Positions 34,899 to 44,226 of a stretch of 62,302 nucleotides of DNA are shown here, one piece after another. Under the pieces are notes generated by a model that was not told where the DNA came from, did not search any database, and saw only the letters and a program-made list of their open reading frames with translations. Positions within the stretch are counted from its first letter, which is position 1, and every line of letters begins with the position of its first letter. The stretch is from Bifidobacteriaceae bacterium (GTDB taxonomy: Bacteria > Actinomycetota > Actinomycetes > Actinomycetales > Bifidobacteriaceae), in contig JALCQC010000012.1 in the NCBI GenBank assembly GCA_022650895.1, forward strand, positions 1-62,302, read 5' to 3'. The translations under genes were made by a program, and so were the position numbers.

Positions 34899-37247
34899 AT
34901 GGGTCATGATAAGAAGCCAATGACAGTACGCCGTTTTCTTTCACTCTTTCTTGTGTACGCACTTCTCTGCGTCGCGGGAGGAACAGCCGCGTCTGGTTTC
35001 TTCGCACCCGTCGTGATCGGAATGAACCAGGCGGCAAAGTCACTTATCCCCTCGCTGAAAAGCCAGAGCATCGATCTGGATCTCACCGATTTGCCACAGC
35101 AATCCCGCCTGTATGCCTCCGATGGAAAAACCGTCATCGCCCAGTTCTATGACCAGAACCGCATCGTCGTGGCACTCAAGGACATATCCGACTACATGCA
35201 GAAAGCCGTCGTCGCCCGTGAGGACCGCCGCTTTCTGGAGCATTCTGGAATCGACCCGCAGGGCATCGCACGCGCCTTCGTACAGACTTACATCAAGGGC
35301 GGTGACACACAGGGTGGTTCAACCCTTACCCAGCAGTATGTGAAGAACGTGCTCATTGACCAGGCGTTGGAAGACGACGACCCTATCGCCGCCTATCACG
35401 CACAGGAAGAGACCATCTCCCGCAAGCTACGTGAAATGCTGATCGCCGTCGAACTCGAAAAGCACCACAGCAAGGAAGAGATCCTCCAGGGCTATCTCAA
35501 CATCGCCCAGTTCGGCACGAATGTGTATGGCGTCGAAACCGCGGCGGAACACTACTTCTCCAAGTCCGCTGCCGACCTCACGTTGGGAGAGGCGGCAACT
35601 ATCGCCGCCATCACCAAGAACCCCGCCAGCTATGACCCCACCGTCAACCCCAGCGAATCCCAGAAACAGCGCGACATCGTACTCGACCTCATGCAGGAGG
35701 TCGGCTATGCCTCCGCCAAGGAGGTAAAAGAGGCCAAAGCGGTGTCCATGAAGGACATGCTCAAGGTCAAGACCGTCCAGGTCGGCTGCCAGACCGCGGG
35801 AACGGCTGCATATTTCTGCGATTACGTGGTTCACCAGATCCTTAAGTCCGACACCTTCGGGAAGACGACAGCAGCTCGCAAGAAGCTCCTCTACGAAGGT
35901 GGCCTCAACATCTACACCACCATGGATGTCAACGCGCAGAAGGCCGCATGGGATGCCGTGACGACGAACATCCCCATCAACGATCCAAGCGGTATCGAGG
36001 ATATCCTTGCGGCTATTCAACCGGGGACGGGCAAGGTTCTGGCCCTCGCGCAGAACAGAAATTACGACGCCACCGCAAACGCCAAATCGACGTCCACGTC
36101 CCTCAACTACGCCGTGGATCAGATAGACGGCGGCGGAACCGGCTTCGGTGTTGGTTCAACCTTCAAGCCCATCAACTTCGTGGCGTGGCTCAAGTCCGGG
36201 CACAAGGCCAACGAGTCCCTGCGGACCTATACCAGTTACTCCGAGAACTCCTTTGCCTGCGCTCCGAAGAGCAGTCAGACCTGGTCGCTGCAGAACTCGG
36301 GTGGCGGAACCGTCAACCCGGAGACTCCGCTGCACGCACTGAACTTCTCCCACAACACCACCCAAGCGTCGATGGCGCAGATCATCGGCCTCTGCTCCAT
36401 CGCCGATACCGCCACCGAGCTGGGCTATCACAACGCCATCGAATCCCAGCGGGACATTCACTCCACCATCAAGCCCTCCATGATCATCGGAACGCTGAAC
36501 GCCTCTCCACTCACCATGGCGAATGTGTACGCGACCATCGCGGCGGGTGGCAAGGAATGCACCCCCATCGCCATGACCAAGGTGACCACCTCCGCGGGCA
36601 AGGAACTCACCGTTCCGAGTGCCGGATGCAAGCAGAGCATTGACAAGAAGGTCGCCGAAACAACCGCCTACGCCATGAATCTCAACGTGACCCAAGGCAT
36701 CGCCGGCGACGCACAGCTCAGTGGCAAACGCAAGACTTTCGCCAAGACAGGTACGAACGAAAACACCACGCTCGCCATGGGCGGCTTCGTGCCCCAGGTT
36801 TCCGCATTCTCCATCGTCGCCAACGCCGAGCACCCGTACGCACTGCGCAATATGAGCATCAACGGAACGTACAAGACACTCTGGTATGGCGCCGACATCG
36901 CTTTGCCAACATGGAAGAGCTTCATGGAGAAATACCTCTCCAGCGCGAAGATCGAGGCGGACAACAGCTACGGCAAGGCGGACTCCAGCTTGCTGGGGAC
37001 GTCGTCCAGCAGTTCCTCGTCATCGAGTTCGTCGAGTTCGGGAACCACGAACGGTACGGCATCGCGCTCTACCAGCGGCTCCACCCGCTCGGAGACTTCG
37101 ACCAGCAACACCTCTCGCAGCACGTCAGGAACGACGACAAAGAAGAAGACAACAACGAAAAAGAAGACCTCGACCAGCGGGACTTCGGGAACGAGTTCGT
37201 CAACGAACACGACGAACTCTCACACGACCAAGAAGGAAAACGAATAG
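34899..37247 (+). CDS. Class A penicillin-binding protein (transglycosylase-transpeptidase)
   Basis: 782 residues. A short head, one span (FLSLFLVYALLCVAGGTAAS), a GT51 transglycosylase domain with the catalytic Glu in REDRRFLEHSGIDPQG and QGGSTLTQQYVKN, then a transpeptidase domain with S-T-F-K near 419, S-H-N in NFSHNTTQAS and K-T-G-T near 615. It polymerises and crosslinks peptidoglycan outside the membrane. The last ~80 residues are Ser, Thr and Lys runs, likely disordered wall-interacting tail. No ribosome site stands before ATG 34899; ATG 34920 (MTVRRF) is an alternative. A 14-bp hairpin follows. Confidence 0.94.
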   Translation: MGHDKKPMTVRRFLSLFLVYALLCVAGGTAASGFFAPVVIGMNQAAKSLIPSLKSQSIDLDLTDLPQQSRLYASDGKTVIAQFYDQNRIVVALKDISDYMQKAVVAREDRRFLEHSGIDPQGIARAFVQTYIKGGDTQGGSTLTQQYVKNVLIDQALEDDDPIAAYHAQEETISRKLREMLIAVELEKHHSKEEILQGYLNIAQFGTNVYGVETAAEHYFSKSAADLTLGEAATIAAITKNPASYDPTVNPSESQKQRDIVLDLMQEVGYASAKEVKEAKAVSMKDMLKVKTVQVGCQTAGTAAYFCDYVVHQILKSDTFGKTTAARKKLLYEGGLNIYTTMDVNAQKAAWDAVTTNIPINDPSGIEDILAAIQPGTGKVLALAQNRNYDATANAKSTSTSLNYAVDQIDGGGTGFGVGSTFKPINFVAWLKSGHKANESLRTYTSYSENSFACAPKSSQTWSLQNSGGGTVNPETPLHALNFSHNTTQASMAQIIGLCSIADTATELGYHNAIESQRDIHSTIKPSMIIGTLNASPLTMANVYATIAAGGKECTPIAMTKVTTSAGKELTVPSAGCKQSIDKKVAETTAYAMNLNVTQGIAGDAQLSGKRKTFAKTGTNENTTLAMGGFVPQVSAFSIVANAEHPYALRNMSINGTYKTLWYGADIALPTWKSFMEKYLSSAKIEADNSYGKADSSLLGTSSSSSSSSSSSSSGTTNGTASRSTSGSTRSETSTSNTSRSTSGTTTKKKTTTKKKTSTSGTSGTSSSTNTTNSHTTKKENE

Positions 37248-37258
37248 CAGAATAGCAA

Positions 37259-37294
37259 TGGGGGTAGCGACTTTCTAACGAGTCGCTACCCCCA
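37259..37294. terminator. Hairpin between convergent PBP and pyrD genes
   Basis: tgggggtagcgact pairs perfectly with agtcgctaccccca over 14 bp with an 8-base loop; it begins 12 bases after the PBP stop codon. No U-tract but very stable. Confidence 0.72.
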
Positions 37295-37380
37295 ACGAGC
37301 ACAACCGGCATCCTCTACGCCGTTTGAAACACTCCGCTATCTAGTGTTTCGCATTCATTTCTTTTCTTTACGAGACCTTT

Positions 37381-38526
37381 TTATGCGACATCGATGCCCA
37401 CGGCCTCTGAAACAGTGTCGAAGCCGTCACGACGCAGCAGATCTGCAAGGCCCCTCTTCAGTGTGGTGATGTTCTGTGGACCGCGGAACATCAACGACGA
37501 AACGAACATGACGAGGCTGGAGCCCGCACGGATCTTGCGGTAGGCCTGTTCGGGAGTAAACACCCCGCCGACGCCGGCGATGGCGAACCGCTCGCCGTAG
37601 TCGCAGTAGGTGCGCTCGATGAGCTCGTTGCTTTTGGCATAAGCGGGCATGCCGGAGAGGTTGCCCTTCCAGTCCGTGGGAATCGTAAGACCCGTACGGT
37701 CCTTGCGGAGATTTGCGATGGTGACCCCGTCGACCTTGTGCTCCGCCAGAACGTCAAGCAACTCCTTGAACTCCGGCCACGCCTTGTCCTGCGGCATCTT
37801 CACCAACACTGGCTGCGGATGCTCCACCGTGTCGAGCACGTCGAAAAGCTTGTCGAGCGTCTCCGGATTTACGAAGCGCTCCCCCACGCGCGTGTTGGGA
37901 CACGAGATGTTGACCTCGATCATGTGGGATTTCCCCACCGCCCGTTCCATGGAGATGCGGTAGTCCTCAATGCCTTCTGCATCGTCTTTGGTGAAATCGT
38001 CGTTGGTGCGCGCGATCGACACCGAGAGCCGCATCGTCGTCGACTTCGTATAGGCCTTCTCCACGCGGTTGATTACCTTTTCGGATCCGTCGTTCGCAAG
38101 GCCTGCATGCACCATCATGGAGGCGTATTCGGGAAGACGGTGGAACCATGGACGCGGATTGCCATCGGAAGGCCGTGCGGTGGTGGAACCGACCGTCTCG
38201 AATCCGAAACCCGCCGCCTCCAAAACCGTCGACATGTCACAGTTCTTATCCAAACCGGCACTCAGGCCGAAGGGATTGTTGAAGTCAACTCCCATCACCT
38301 TCGTCTCCAGAATGGGGTCGGTGTAGTCGATCATCTGGCGCAGCAGCCACATTAAAGGCGCAATCTTGCCGGCATTGCGGCTGAAATTAATTGTCGCCTC
38401 ATGGGCGTCATCGGGTTCCATCCCGAAGATGACCTTTTTGACACCGTACTTGTAGGCGGTCTGGAAGAGCGCCGTCGAGGCTTTGTTCACTGCGTTGTGA
38501 AGGGGAGATTCCGAAACGTAAGTCAT
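37381..38526 (-). CDS. pyrD: Dihydroorotate dehydrogenase (class 2-like, with catalytic Cys)
   Basis: 381 residues. It oxidises dihydroorotate to orotate in pyrimidine synthesis with FMN. The N-terminal part (ALFQTAYKYGVKKVIFGMEPDDAHEATINFSR) is the membrane-associating extension of quinone-dependent class 2 enzymes, followed by NPFGLSAGLDKNCD and GFGFETVGSTTARP. In the catalytic loop EVNISCPNTRVGE a Cys stands where class 2 enzymes have Ser; Cys is the mark of class 1. GVGGVFTPEQAYRKIRAGSSLV is the phosphate-binding end. ATG 38526 (MTYVSES) is the family start; the frame is open 16 codons further up. Confidence 0.92.
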   Translation of the reverse strand: MTYVSESPLHNAVNKASTALFQTAYKYGVKKVIFGMEPDDAHEATINFSRNAGKIAPLMWLLRQMIDYTDPILETKVMGVDFNNPFGLSAGLDKNCDMSTVLEAAGFGFETVGSTTARPSDGNPRPWFHRLPEYASMMVHAGLANDGSEKVINRVEKAYTKSTTMRLSVSIARTNDDFTKDDAEGIEDYRISMERAVGKSHMIEVNISCPNTRVGERFVNPETLDKLFDVLDTVEHPQPVLVKMPQDKAWPEFKELLDVLAEHKVDGVTIANLRKDRTGLTIPTDWKGNLSGMPAYAKSNELIERTYCDYGERFAIAGVGGVFTPEQAYRKIRAGSSLVMFVSSLMFRGPQNITTLKRGLADLLRRDGFDTVSEAVGIDVA

Positions 38527-38570
38527 GTCTCTATTGTTGCACGCTCCGCTCGCAGAAAAGCTTTTTATCG

Positions 38571-39437
38571 TCACACCGCACGATAGGTGAAGTCGTGTAC
38601 CGTGTGGCCTTTGTCCAAACCCTTGCGTTCGAAACTGGTCAGGACACGTCCCTCAAAGCGTTCCGACTCGCGGAAGAGCGCATGCGGCATTTGAGCCGCC
38701 TCATCGGCAGTTCCCTTCCCCACATGCTGGGTGGCGAGACTGACTTCTTTCGTGCCTTCGTTTCTGAACCCTTCGAACGAGTCAAGAATCTCGTGGACAT
38801 GAAGCGCGTAGTCGTCAATGTCGGTCGCTATCCGCCACACTCCCCCCTGCACTAAGGTGCGCCGAACAGCGGAAGCGAGCGCGGGCTGGATGATTCTACG
38901 TTTATGATGCTTCATCTTGGGCCATGGGTCGGGGAAATAGGTCCATACTTCCGCCGCAATGCCATCTGCAAAGGCCGTTTCAAAGAGCTCGGCCGCATTC
39001 ACCTGAGCGATGCGCAGGTTCGTAATCTCATGCTTCCCCGCGCGCAACAGGGTGTGGGCCACACCGGGATCGTAGACCTCCAGCGCCAAGTAATTGAGGT
39101 GTGGATTCGTAAGCGCAGCCGCCGCGATATTCTCCCCCTGTCCCGTGCCGATCTCGATGATCAGAGGATTCGTGTTTCCCCACTCTTCCTCGACATAGTC
39201 GGAATCGAATCTGAATTCAGGGCTGACGCTCAGATCTCCCTGGGCATGCGGAAGGGTGAGGAGATAGGCGGGCGCATACTGCTCCCATGCCTTTGAAAGT
39301 TTCGGCGGCAGTTTCGACGTCCGGCGCACGAATGAGACGATGGTTCGACGAGTGGCGGGATTGCCCTGCCCCGCCGGAGCGGAGTCGGTGGAAGTCTGCT
39401 GGTTCAAGGAATCTGTTGCTGCGGAACTCTCGTTCAT
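38571..39437 (-). CDS. trmB: tRNA (guanine-N7-)-methyltransferase
   Basis: 288 residues. It methylates G46 in the tRNA variable loop with S-adenosylmethionine. The SAM loop [17 protein letters not shown], the [15 protein letters not shown] segment and the characteristic [19 protein letters not shown] identify the family. A Ser/Thr/Gln-rich head of ~30 residues precedes the RTIVSFVRR start. It lies 44 bases upstream of pyrD on the same strand, likely co-transcribed. A gap of 169 bases separates it from the nuclease gene ahead. Confidence 0.95.
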   Translation of the reverse strand: MNESSAATDSLNQQTSTDSAPAGQGNPATRRTIVSFVRRTSKLPPKLSKAWEQYAPAYLLTLPHAQGDLSVSPEFRFDSDYVEEEWGNTNPLIIEIGTGQGENIAAAALTNPHLNYLALEVYDPGVAHTLLRAGKHEITNLRIAQVNAAELFETAFADGIAAEVWTYFPDPWPKMKHHKRRIIQPALASAVRRTLVQGGVWRIATDIDDYALHVHEILDSFEGFRNEGTKEVSLATQHVGKGTADEAAQMPHALFRESERFEGRVLTSFERKGLDKGHTVHDFTYRAV

Positions 39438-39606
39438 TGGTCTCCTCTGATGACGATGGTGAGGTTGGAAGGTGCTGAAGCCAGCTTACTGTGCTGCCTC
39501 AGGCTCGCAACAAGCTAAGGGTCTCACACACAGCACTGGCGTGCACTGACTGGCGTACATTCGCGCGCACGCCATAACGTACAGCAGCACTTATGTTCAG
39601 TATCGC

Positions 39607-40425
39607 TTATTTCGTTGGCACCGCTTCGCCGGGGCAACCGTGGAGGACCTTGAGCATGGCCTGCTTTTCCGTGCTCGTCACAGTGAGCTTGTATTTGGCC
39701 TTCACTCCGATTTGACGTGCTACGTAATCGCACTGAAAAGCCGTGTTCTCTGGCAGCCAGTAGGCGGCGGAGGCATCCGACTTCTCCTCGTTCGCGGGCC
39801 CGTCCACGGCCAGCATGTTGTACGAGTCGTTGCCGTACTTATACAGCTGTGCGCTATCCCACGAGTAGGCGCCTGACTCCCATGCGTTGTTCAGCGCCAC
39901 CACATGGTCGATCTGGACGCGGGAGCTCGTTTTGACGCCGCGAACAAAATGAATCGTCGTGCCCGTGTATGGATCTTTGAGGGTTCCCGTCTTCACTTTG
40001 CACGATCCCGCGGCCGTGTATTTCACATCGGTGAGATCCCTGGCAAGGACGTCCTCACGAATGGGGCAACCGTCGCCGTCTTCGTCGGTTTTCTGATAAC
40101 CGAAGAGTTCACGATTGTATGTTTTCGTGGGGTGCGGACGGTCGACAATCTTGAGTGTTTCCAAGGTCTCAGCAGCGTTCCCAACGGCATGATAGCTGCC
40201 TGTCAGCTGCCCCACTTCCGGTGACAGCTTGGGCAGAACCACGCCAATGAAGATTCCCACGACCACAGCGAACACGAGAAAGATCAGGAATTTCTCGAGA
40301 CCGTTTTTCTTTTTAAAACTACGGGAAGAAAAACGAATCGAGGAATTCGGTACCTTGACTCCCGCCGCACGCAGAAGGCTCCGCGCTACTTTCTCACCCT
40401 GACTTCTTCCCCGCCGACGAGCCAT
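39607..40425 (-). CDS. Membrane-tethered HNH nuclease (DUF1524/GmrSD C-terminal type)
   Basis: About 272 residues. A basic head (MARRRGRSQGEKVARSLLRAAGVKV), one membrane span (FLIFLVFAVVVGIFIGVVLP) and an extracellular domain with RELFGYQKTDEDGDGCPIREDVLARD and the nuclease motif QIDHVVALNNAWESGAYSW, then NMLAVDGPANEEKSDASAAYWLP. This layout is shared by secreted HNH proteins of many Actinobacteria, usually taken to degrade outside DNA. Four Cys may form disulfides. ATG 40425 follows AAAGGA; a GTG at 40455 is an alternative. No restriction partner (GmrS) is nearby, so a defence role is not supported. Confidence 0.87.
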   Translation of the reverse strand: MARRRGRSQGEKVARSLLRAAGVKVPNSSIRFSSRSFKKKNGLEKFLIFLVFAVVVGIFIGVVLPKLSPEVGQLTGSYHAVGNAAETLETLKIVDRPHPTKTYNRELFGYQKTDEDGDGCPIREDVLARDLTDVKYTAAGSCKVKTGTLKDPYTGTTIHFVRGVKTSSRVQIDHVVALNNAWESGAYSWDSAQLYKYGNDSYNMLAVDGPANEEKSDASAAYWLPENTAFQCDYVARQIGVKAKYKLTVTSTEKQAMLKVLHGCPGEAVPTK

Positions 40426-40639
40426 GAATCCTTTGAACCCCGTTTCCTTCTCCACCTACAGTCATCCGCACGCCATAGGCATGCTTTTCCACACATTCCG
40501 AATGCGTTTTCGATTCCCGCAACCGCTGTCTGTTCACTCACCTACTCGTGGGCGTACTAGTTTGCCGTGGGGTGCACCAGCTGCTAGCAATACTGCTTGC
40601 TGTGCATTCTTCCACAGCCAGTGGCCCCACCACTACGTC

Positions 40640-41575
40640 TCATGCATAGGAGAAAGTGAGGGGGTCATGTCCGGCGCGATGGTCCGAATCGAGAGCAGTC
40701 ACCGCCGCATGTTCCTCAGGGGTGAGCTCGAAGCCGAAAAGACTCGCGTTCTCAATCTGACGAGCGGGGTGCACCGACTTCGGAATGATAATGGTCCCGT
40801 TCTCAATGTGCCAGCGCAGGATCACCTGTGCTACAGAAACTCCATGCGTGGCGGCGATGCGGTCGAGGACGCCGTCACCGGCGGTGAGATCCGCTCCGCG
40901 CGCAATGGGCGAATACGCTTCGACAGCAATGCTCTTCTCACGGCAGTACTCCACCACTTCACGCTGCTGCCATGTGGGGTGCAGCTCGATCTGGTTGACG
41001 ACCGGATATTCCCCTGTTTCCTTCTTGAGTCGATCCAAGTCCGCAGGCATGAAATTACAGACGCCCAAGGAGCGCACGCGCCCCGCCTCACGTAGTTCGA
41101 CAAACGCCTTCCATGTTTCTGTGGCACGCCAATTGAAAGGAGTGGGCCAATGAATCATGTACATATCCACATATTCGAGGCGCAGCAGCCCTATTTGCCG
41201 GTCGAAGGCGGCGAGCGCGGAAGCATATCCTTGCTCGGTGTCCTTCAGCTTGGTGGTCACCCACATCTGTTCCCGCTGCTCTCCGCGCGTGAACCCGGTG
41301 CTCTCGAGTGCACTGCCGACCTCCGCCTCGTTGCCATAGCCCGCAGCCGCATCAATGTGACGGTAGCCTGCCTCGATGGCGGATTCCACCACCGGCTGCG
41401 TCTGTGCGTTCTCAACGCGCAGAACACCCAGCCCGATCTGCGGAATGCTGTACCCGTCAGCAAGACGTACCAGAGGTGTGGGAGGAATGGCGGCATCGAC
41501 AGGAAGAACGGTCGATGTCACAACAGATGGCGTCACAGCAGACGACGATGGCGAAGAAGAAGTGTTGGTGGTCAT
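40640..41575 (-). CDS. Aldo/keto reductase
   Basis: 311 residues. A TIM-barrel NADPH reductase with the catalytic set Asp and Tyr in HIDAAAGYGNEAEVG, Lys in WVTTKLKD and His in YMIHWPTPFNW; GVCNFMPADLDRL and IIPKSVHPARQIENASLFGF bind the cofactor. Resembles 2,5-diketo-gluconate-reductase-like AKR5 proteins. A 30-residue Ser/Thr-rich head is additional. Substrate unknown. Gaps of 184 and 232 bases flank it; a terminator of araA lies upstream. Confidence 0.93.
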   Translation of the reverse strand: MTTNTSSSPSSSAVTPSVVTSTVLPVDAAIPPTPLVRLADGYSIPQIGLGVLRVENAQTQPVVESAIEAGYRHIDAAAGYGNEAEVGSALESTGFTRGEQREQMWVTTKLKDTEQGYASALAAFDRQIGLLRLEYVDMYMIHWPTPFNWRATETWKAFVELREAGRVRSLGVCNFMPADLDRLKKETGEYPVVNQIELHPTWQQREVVEYCREKSIAVEAYSPIARGADLTAGDGVLDRIAATHGVSVAQVILRWHIENGTIIIPKSVHPARQIENASLFGFELTPEEHAAVTALDSDHRAGHDPLTFSYA

Positions 41576-41750
41576 ATCACCAGATTACCGAGCGCACAGG
41601 ATTGCAGCGCGCTGCGAACACGCCTGTGGTCGAATGGGACCTTCCCCACTCAGTACCCGAGCGAGAGCAAGCCCTGCCACCTCCGTTGACCACTGTGGTT
41701 GCAACAAGGATCGTGCTACAGACCTGCAACCACAGATCATATCCATATAT

Positions 41751-41788
41751 AAAAAAGCGGCGGAACCGGTTTCCCGATCCCGCCGCTT
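41751..41788 (-). terminator. Intrinsic terminator of the araBDA operon
   Basis: On the minus strand AAGCGGCGG pairs with CCGCCGCTT, followed by six T. It begins 20 bases after the araA stop. Confidence 0.92.
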
Positions 41789-41807
41789 CCCCAGAAAGAA
41801 ACAGCTA

Positions 41808-43322
41808 TCAGAACTTTTCGTTCAGGCGGTAGAACACCTCGTTCACCCGCAGGTTCTGCTCGAACTCTGGGATGGTGGTGTTCTCGTCGATCACGTCGAG
41901 TTCGACGCCAGCAATGCGTGCGAAGTCCTCCCATACCTCACGACCTACGGAAGTGGTCATGCAGGTGTGGTGGGCGGCGCCGGCAGTGAGCCAGCTCTGT
42001 GCGGAGACCTTGAGGGAAGGACGCGGAGCCCAGAGGGCGCGCGGCGTCGGCAGTGCCTTGAGGGATCCGTCAGGCTCCACAACGTCGACAACGTTCATTA
42101 CCAGACGGAAACGCTCGCGCATATCCGACATAGAGACCACCACAACGTCCTTCTTCGGCTTCACTGTGAAGACGATGCGGACCGGGTCCTCCTTGTCGCC
42201 GATGCTGAGAGGATGGATCTCGAGCTTCGGCTTCTCGGTGGTGCCCAGCGCAGGGTTCACCTCGAGCATGTGGGAGCCCATGATCTTCTCTTTACCATCG
42301 ACCCAGTTGTAGGAGTAGTCCTCCATGAGGGAAGCTCCACCTTCGAGGCCGTAGCCCATCACGTTTCCGATGCGGACCATGACGGAGGTCTTCCAGTCGC
42401 CCTCTGCAGAGAAGCCGTAGCCGAGCTGCATCAAGCGCTGAGCGCCCACTCCCGGGAGCTGGTGGAGAGCACCGAGATCCTCGAAGTTGTCAACGGCAGC
42501 AGTCGCGCCAGCGGCGTCGAGCATGTGGCGCATGCCGAGCTCTTCCTTGGCGGCGGTGAAGAGGGAATCGTAGCGCTCATCCAGCAGTTCGGGAGCAACG
42601 TCATACTCCTTCTTGTACTCCTCGATGAGGTCCTTGACTTCGTCGTCCTTGACGGCATCGACGGCTGCAACCAGCTCGTTGACGGGCCAGGTGTTGACGG
42701 AGACGCCGAAGACACGCTCCGCCTCGGTCTTGTCACCTTCGGTGACGGCGACGTTGCGCATGTTGTCGCCCCAGCGCATGACCTTCATGTTGTTGGCGGC
42801 ATCCCAGCCGGCGCACGCGCGTGACCAGGAACCGATCTTTTCGGCAACTTCCGGATCGGTGTAGTGGCCCACAACGATCTTGCGGCGAATGCCCAGACGG
42901 GTAAGGATATAGCCAAATTCACGGTCGCCGTGTGCGGCCTGGTTGAGATTCATGAAGTCCATGTCGATGGTCTCCCATGGAATCTCCTTGTGATACTGGG
43001 TGTTGAGCTGCAACAGCGGCTTCTTGAGCTGCTCCAGTCCGCGAATCCACATCTTGGCAGGGCTGAAGGTGTGCATCCAGGCGATGACGCCGATGCACCG
43101 AGGATCAGCGGAAGCTTCGATCATGAAGTTCTTGATGGAATCGGAATCCTTCAGGGTGGGCTTCAGAACAACCGGGAACGGAATCTTTCCCGACTTGTTG
43201 AATTCTGCGGCGATGTCCTTGGACTGTGCGGCAACCTCACGCAGGGTGTCCTCACCATAGAGGTCCTGGGATCCGACTGCGAACCAGATCTCCTTGCCTT
43301 CAAACGGATTACCAAGTGTCAT
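41808..43322 (-). CDS. araA: L-arabinose isomerase
   Basis: 504 residues. It converts L-arabinose to L-ribulose with Mn. Family marks: [64 protein letters not shown], and the C-terminal [18 protein letters not shown] with metal-binding His. It is the last gene of araB-araD-araA, 147 bases after araD. That gap holds a ccgccg/cggcgg hairpin and the repeats at the araD end, so araA may be partly uncoupled from the upstream genes. ATG 43322 with AAAGGTAAAA ahead. Confidence 0.97.
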   Translation of the reverse strand: MTLGNPFEGKEIWFAVGSQDLYGEDTLREVAAQSKDIAAEFNKSGKIPFPVVLKPTLKDSDSIKNFMIEASADPRCIGVIAWMHTFSPAKMWIRGLEQLKKPLLQLNTQYHKEIPWETIDMDFMNLNQAAHGDREFGYILTRLGIRRKIVVGHYTDPEVAEKIGSWSRACAGWDAANNMKVMRWGDNMRNVAVTEGDKTEAERVFGVSVNTWPVNELVAAVDAVKDDEVKDLIEEYKKEYDVAPELLDERYDSLFTAAKEELGMRHMLDAAGATAAVDNFEDLGALHQLPGVGAQRLMQLGYGFSAEGDWKTSVMVRIGNVMGYGLEGGASLMEDYSYNWVDGKEKIMGSHMLEVNPALGTTEKPKLEIHPLSIGDKEDPVRIVFTVKPKKDVVVVSMSDMRERFRLVMNVVDVVEPDGSLKALPTPRALWAPRPSLKVSAQSWLTAGAAHHTCMTTSVGREVWEDFARIAGVELDVIDENTTIPEFEQNLRVNEVFYRLNEKF

Positions 43323-43414
43323 TGGTTTTACCTTTCTACTACTCGTAACTTCATTGTCAGTACTACGTTTTCAACAACGGCCCCCGCCGCGGTTCGGCGG
43401 CTAGTGGCTCATTG

Positions 43415-43473
43415 TTTACAGTTCAGGTTTTTACAGTTTCAAGTGCTGAGAGCTCAGCGACTTACAGGCTCAG
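43415..43473. repeat. Three imperfect repeats reaching the araD stop codon
   Basis: tttacagttcagg (43415-43427), tttacagtttcaa (43430-43442) and cttacaggctcag (43461-43473) share ttacag plus a trailing tca. The third contains the complement of the araD stop codon (43470-43472). Confidence 0.55.
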
Positions 43474-44162
43474 TGCTGGCCGTAAACGTTCTGGTAGCGG
43501 TCGTTGAGCTTGTCGATGTCCTCTTGCGGAATCTCGATGATGTCTCCCAGCTGACGAGCTGCCCACATGGTGTGCGCAACCTCTTCGGTCATCGCCGCCG
43601 CCTTGACTGCGGACTCGGCGTCCTTGCCAATGGTGAAGGGGCCGTGGTTCTGCATGAGAACCGCCGGAGACTTGGGATACTTCTTGAGGGTTTCCACAAC
43701 GCCTTCGCCGATGGCTTCGGAGCCGATGAGGCGGAAGGGGCCAACGGGAACCGGGCCACCGAACTCGTCACCCATCATGGTGAGGCCGCACGGAATGTTC
43801 TGTCCGGTTGCCGCCCAAGCGGTCGCATAGGTGGAGTGGGTGTGTACGACGCCATACACGTCTGGGCAGTGACGGTAGATGTAAGCATGCGAAGCGGTGT
43901 CAGAGGAGGGAGCCTCCTGGCCGTCGACGAGGTTGCCATCAAGGTCGCAGACCACCATGGAGGCCGGCGTCAGGTACTCGTAGCGCACTCCGGAGGGCTT
44001 GATGACCATGAGGTCTGCCGAATGCAGGCGCTGGGAGACGTTTCCTGCGGTCCAGACCACCAAGTTCCACTTGATGAGCTGTTCGTGCAGGTTGGAGACT
44101 ACCTCGCGAACCTGCTTCACCTCGGCGCGAACCTCGGGTGAATAATCATTCAAAGTCGTCAT
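43470..44162 (-). CDS. araD: L-ribulose-5-phosphate 4-epimerase
   Basis: 230 residues. It converts L-ribulose 5-phosphate to D-xylulose 5-phosphate, the entry point of the phosphoketolase pathway. Class II aldolase/epimerase marks: NLVVWTAGNVSQRL, MVIKPSGVRYEYLTPASMVV, the metal-binding His pair in VVHTHSTYATAWAATG, and AVLMQNHGPFTIGKDAESAVKAA. Second gene of the arabinose operon, 64 bases after araB. Confidence 0.96.
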   Translation of the reverse strand: MTTLNDYSPEVRAEVKQVREVVSNLHEQLIKWNLVVWTAGNVSQRLHSADLMVIKPSGVRYEYLTPASMVVCDLDGNLVDGQEAPSSDTASHAYIYRHCPDVYGVVHTHSTYATAWAATGQNIPCGLTMMGDEFGGPVPVGPFRLIGSEAIGEGVVETLKKYPKSPAVLMQNHGPFTIGKDAESAVKAAAMTEEVAHTMWAARQLGDIIEIPQEDIDKLNDRYQNVYGQH

Positions 44163-44226
44163 AGGACTTCTTCCTTTCGTTTTTCATTCAGAGTCATATC
44201 AGTAGTACCGTCTGTTTTCAGTGCGG

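Noticed and set aside
37000-37220. Repeat array in the end of the PBP gene
   Set aside because: The tcg/agc runs encode the Ser/Thr-rich tail in frame; no spaced identical repeats as in CRISPR.
39607-40425. Type IV restriction enzyme (GmrSD) or defence nuclease
   Set aside because: Only the HNH/DUF1524 part is present, behind a membrane span, with no DUF262 partner; an extracellular nuclease is more likely.
41376-44141. Two long plus-strand open frames (482 and 425 codons) opposite araA and araD
   Set aside because: Low-complexity His/Asp/Val-rich translations typical of antisense frames; araA and araD are certain.
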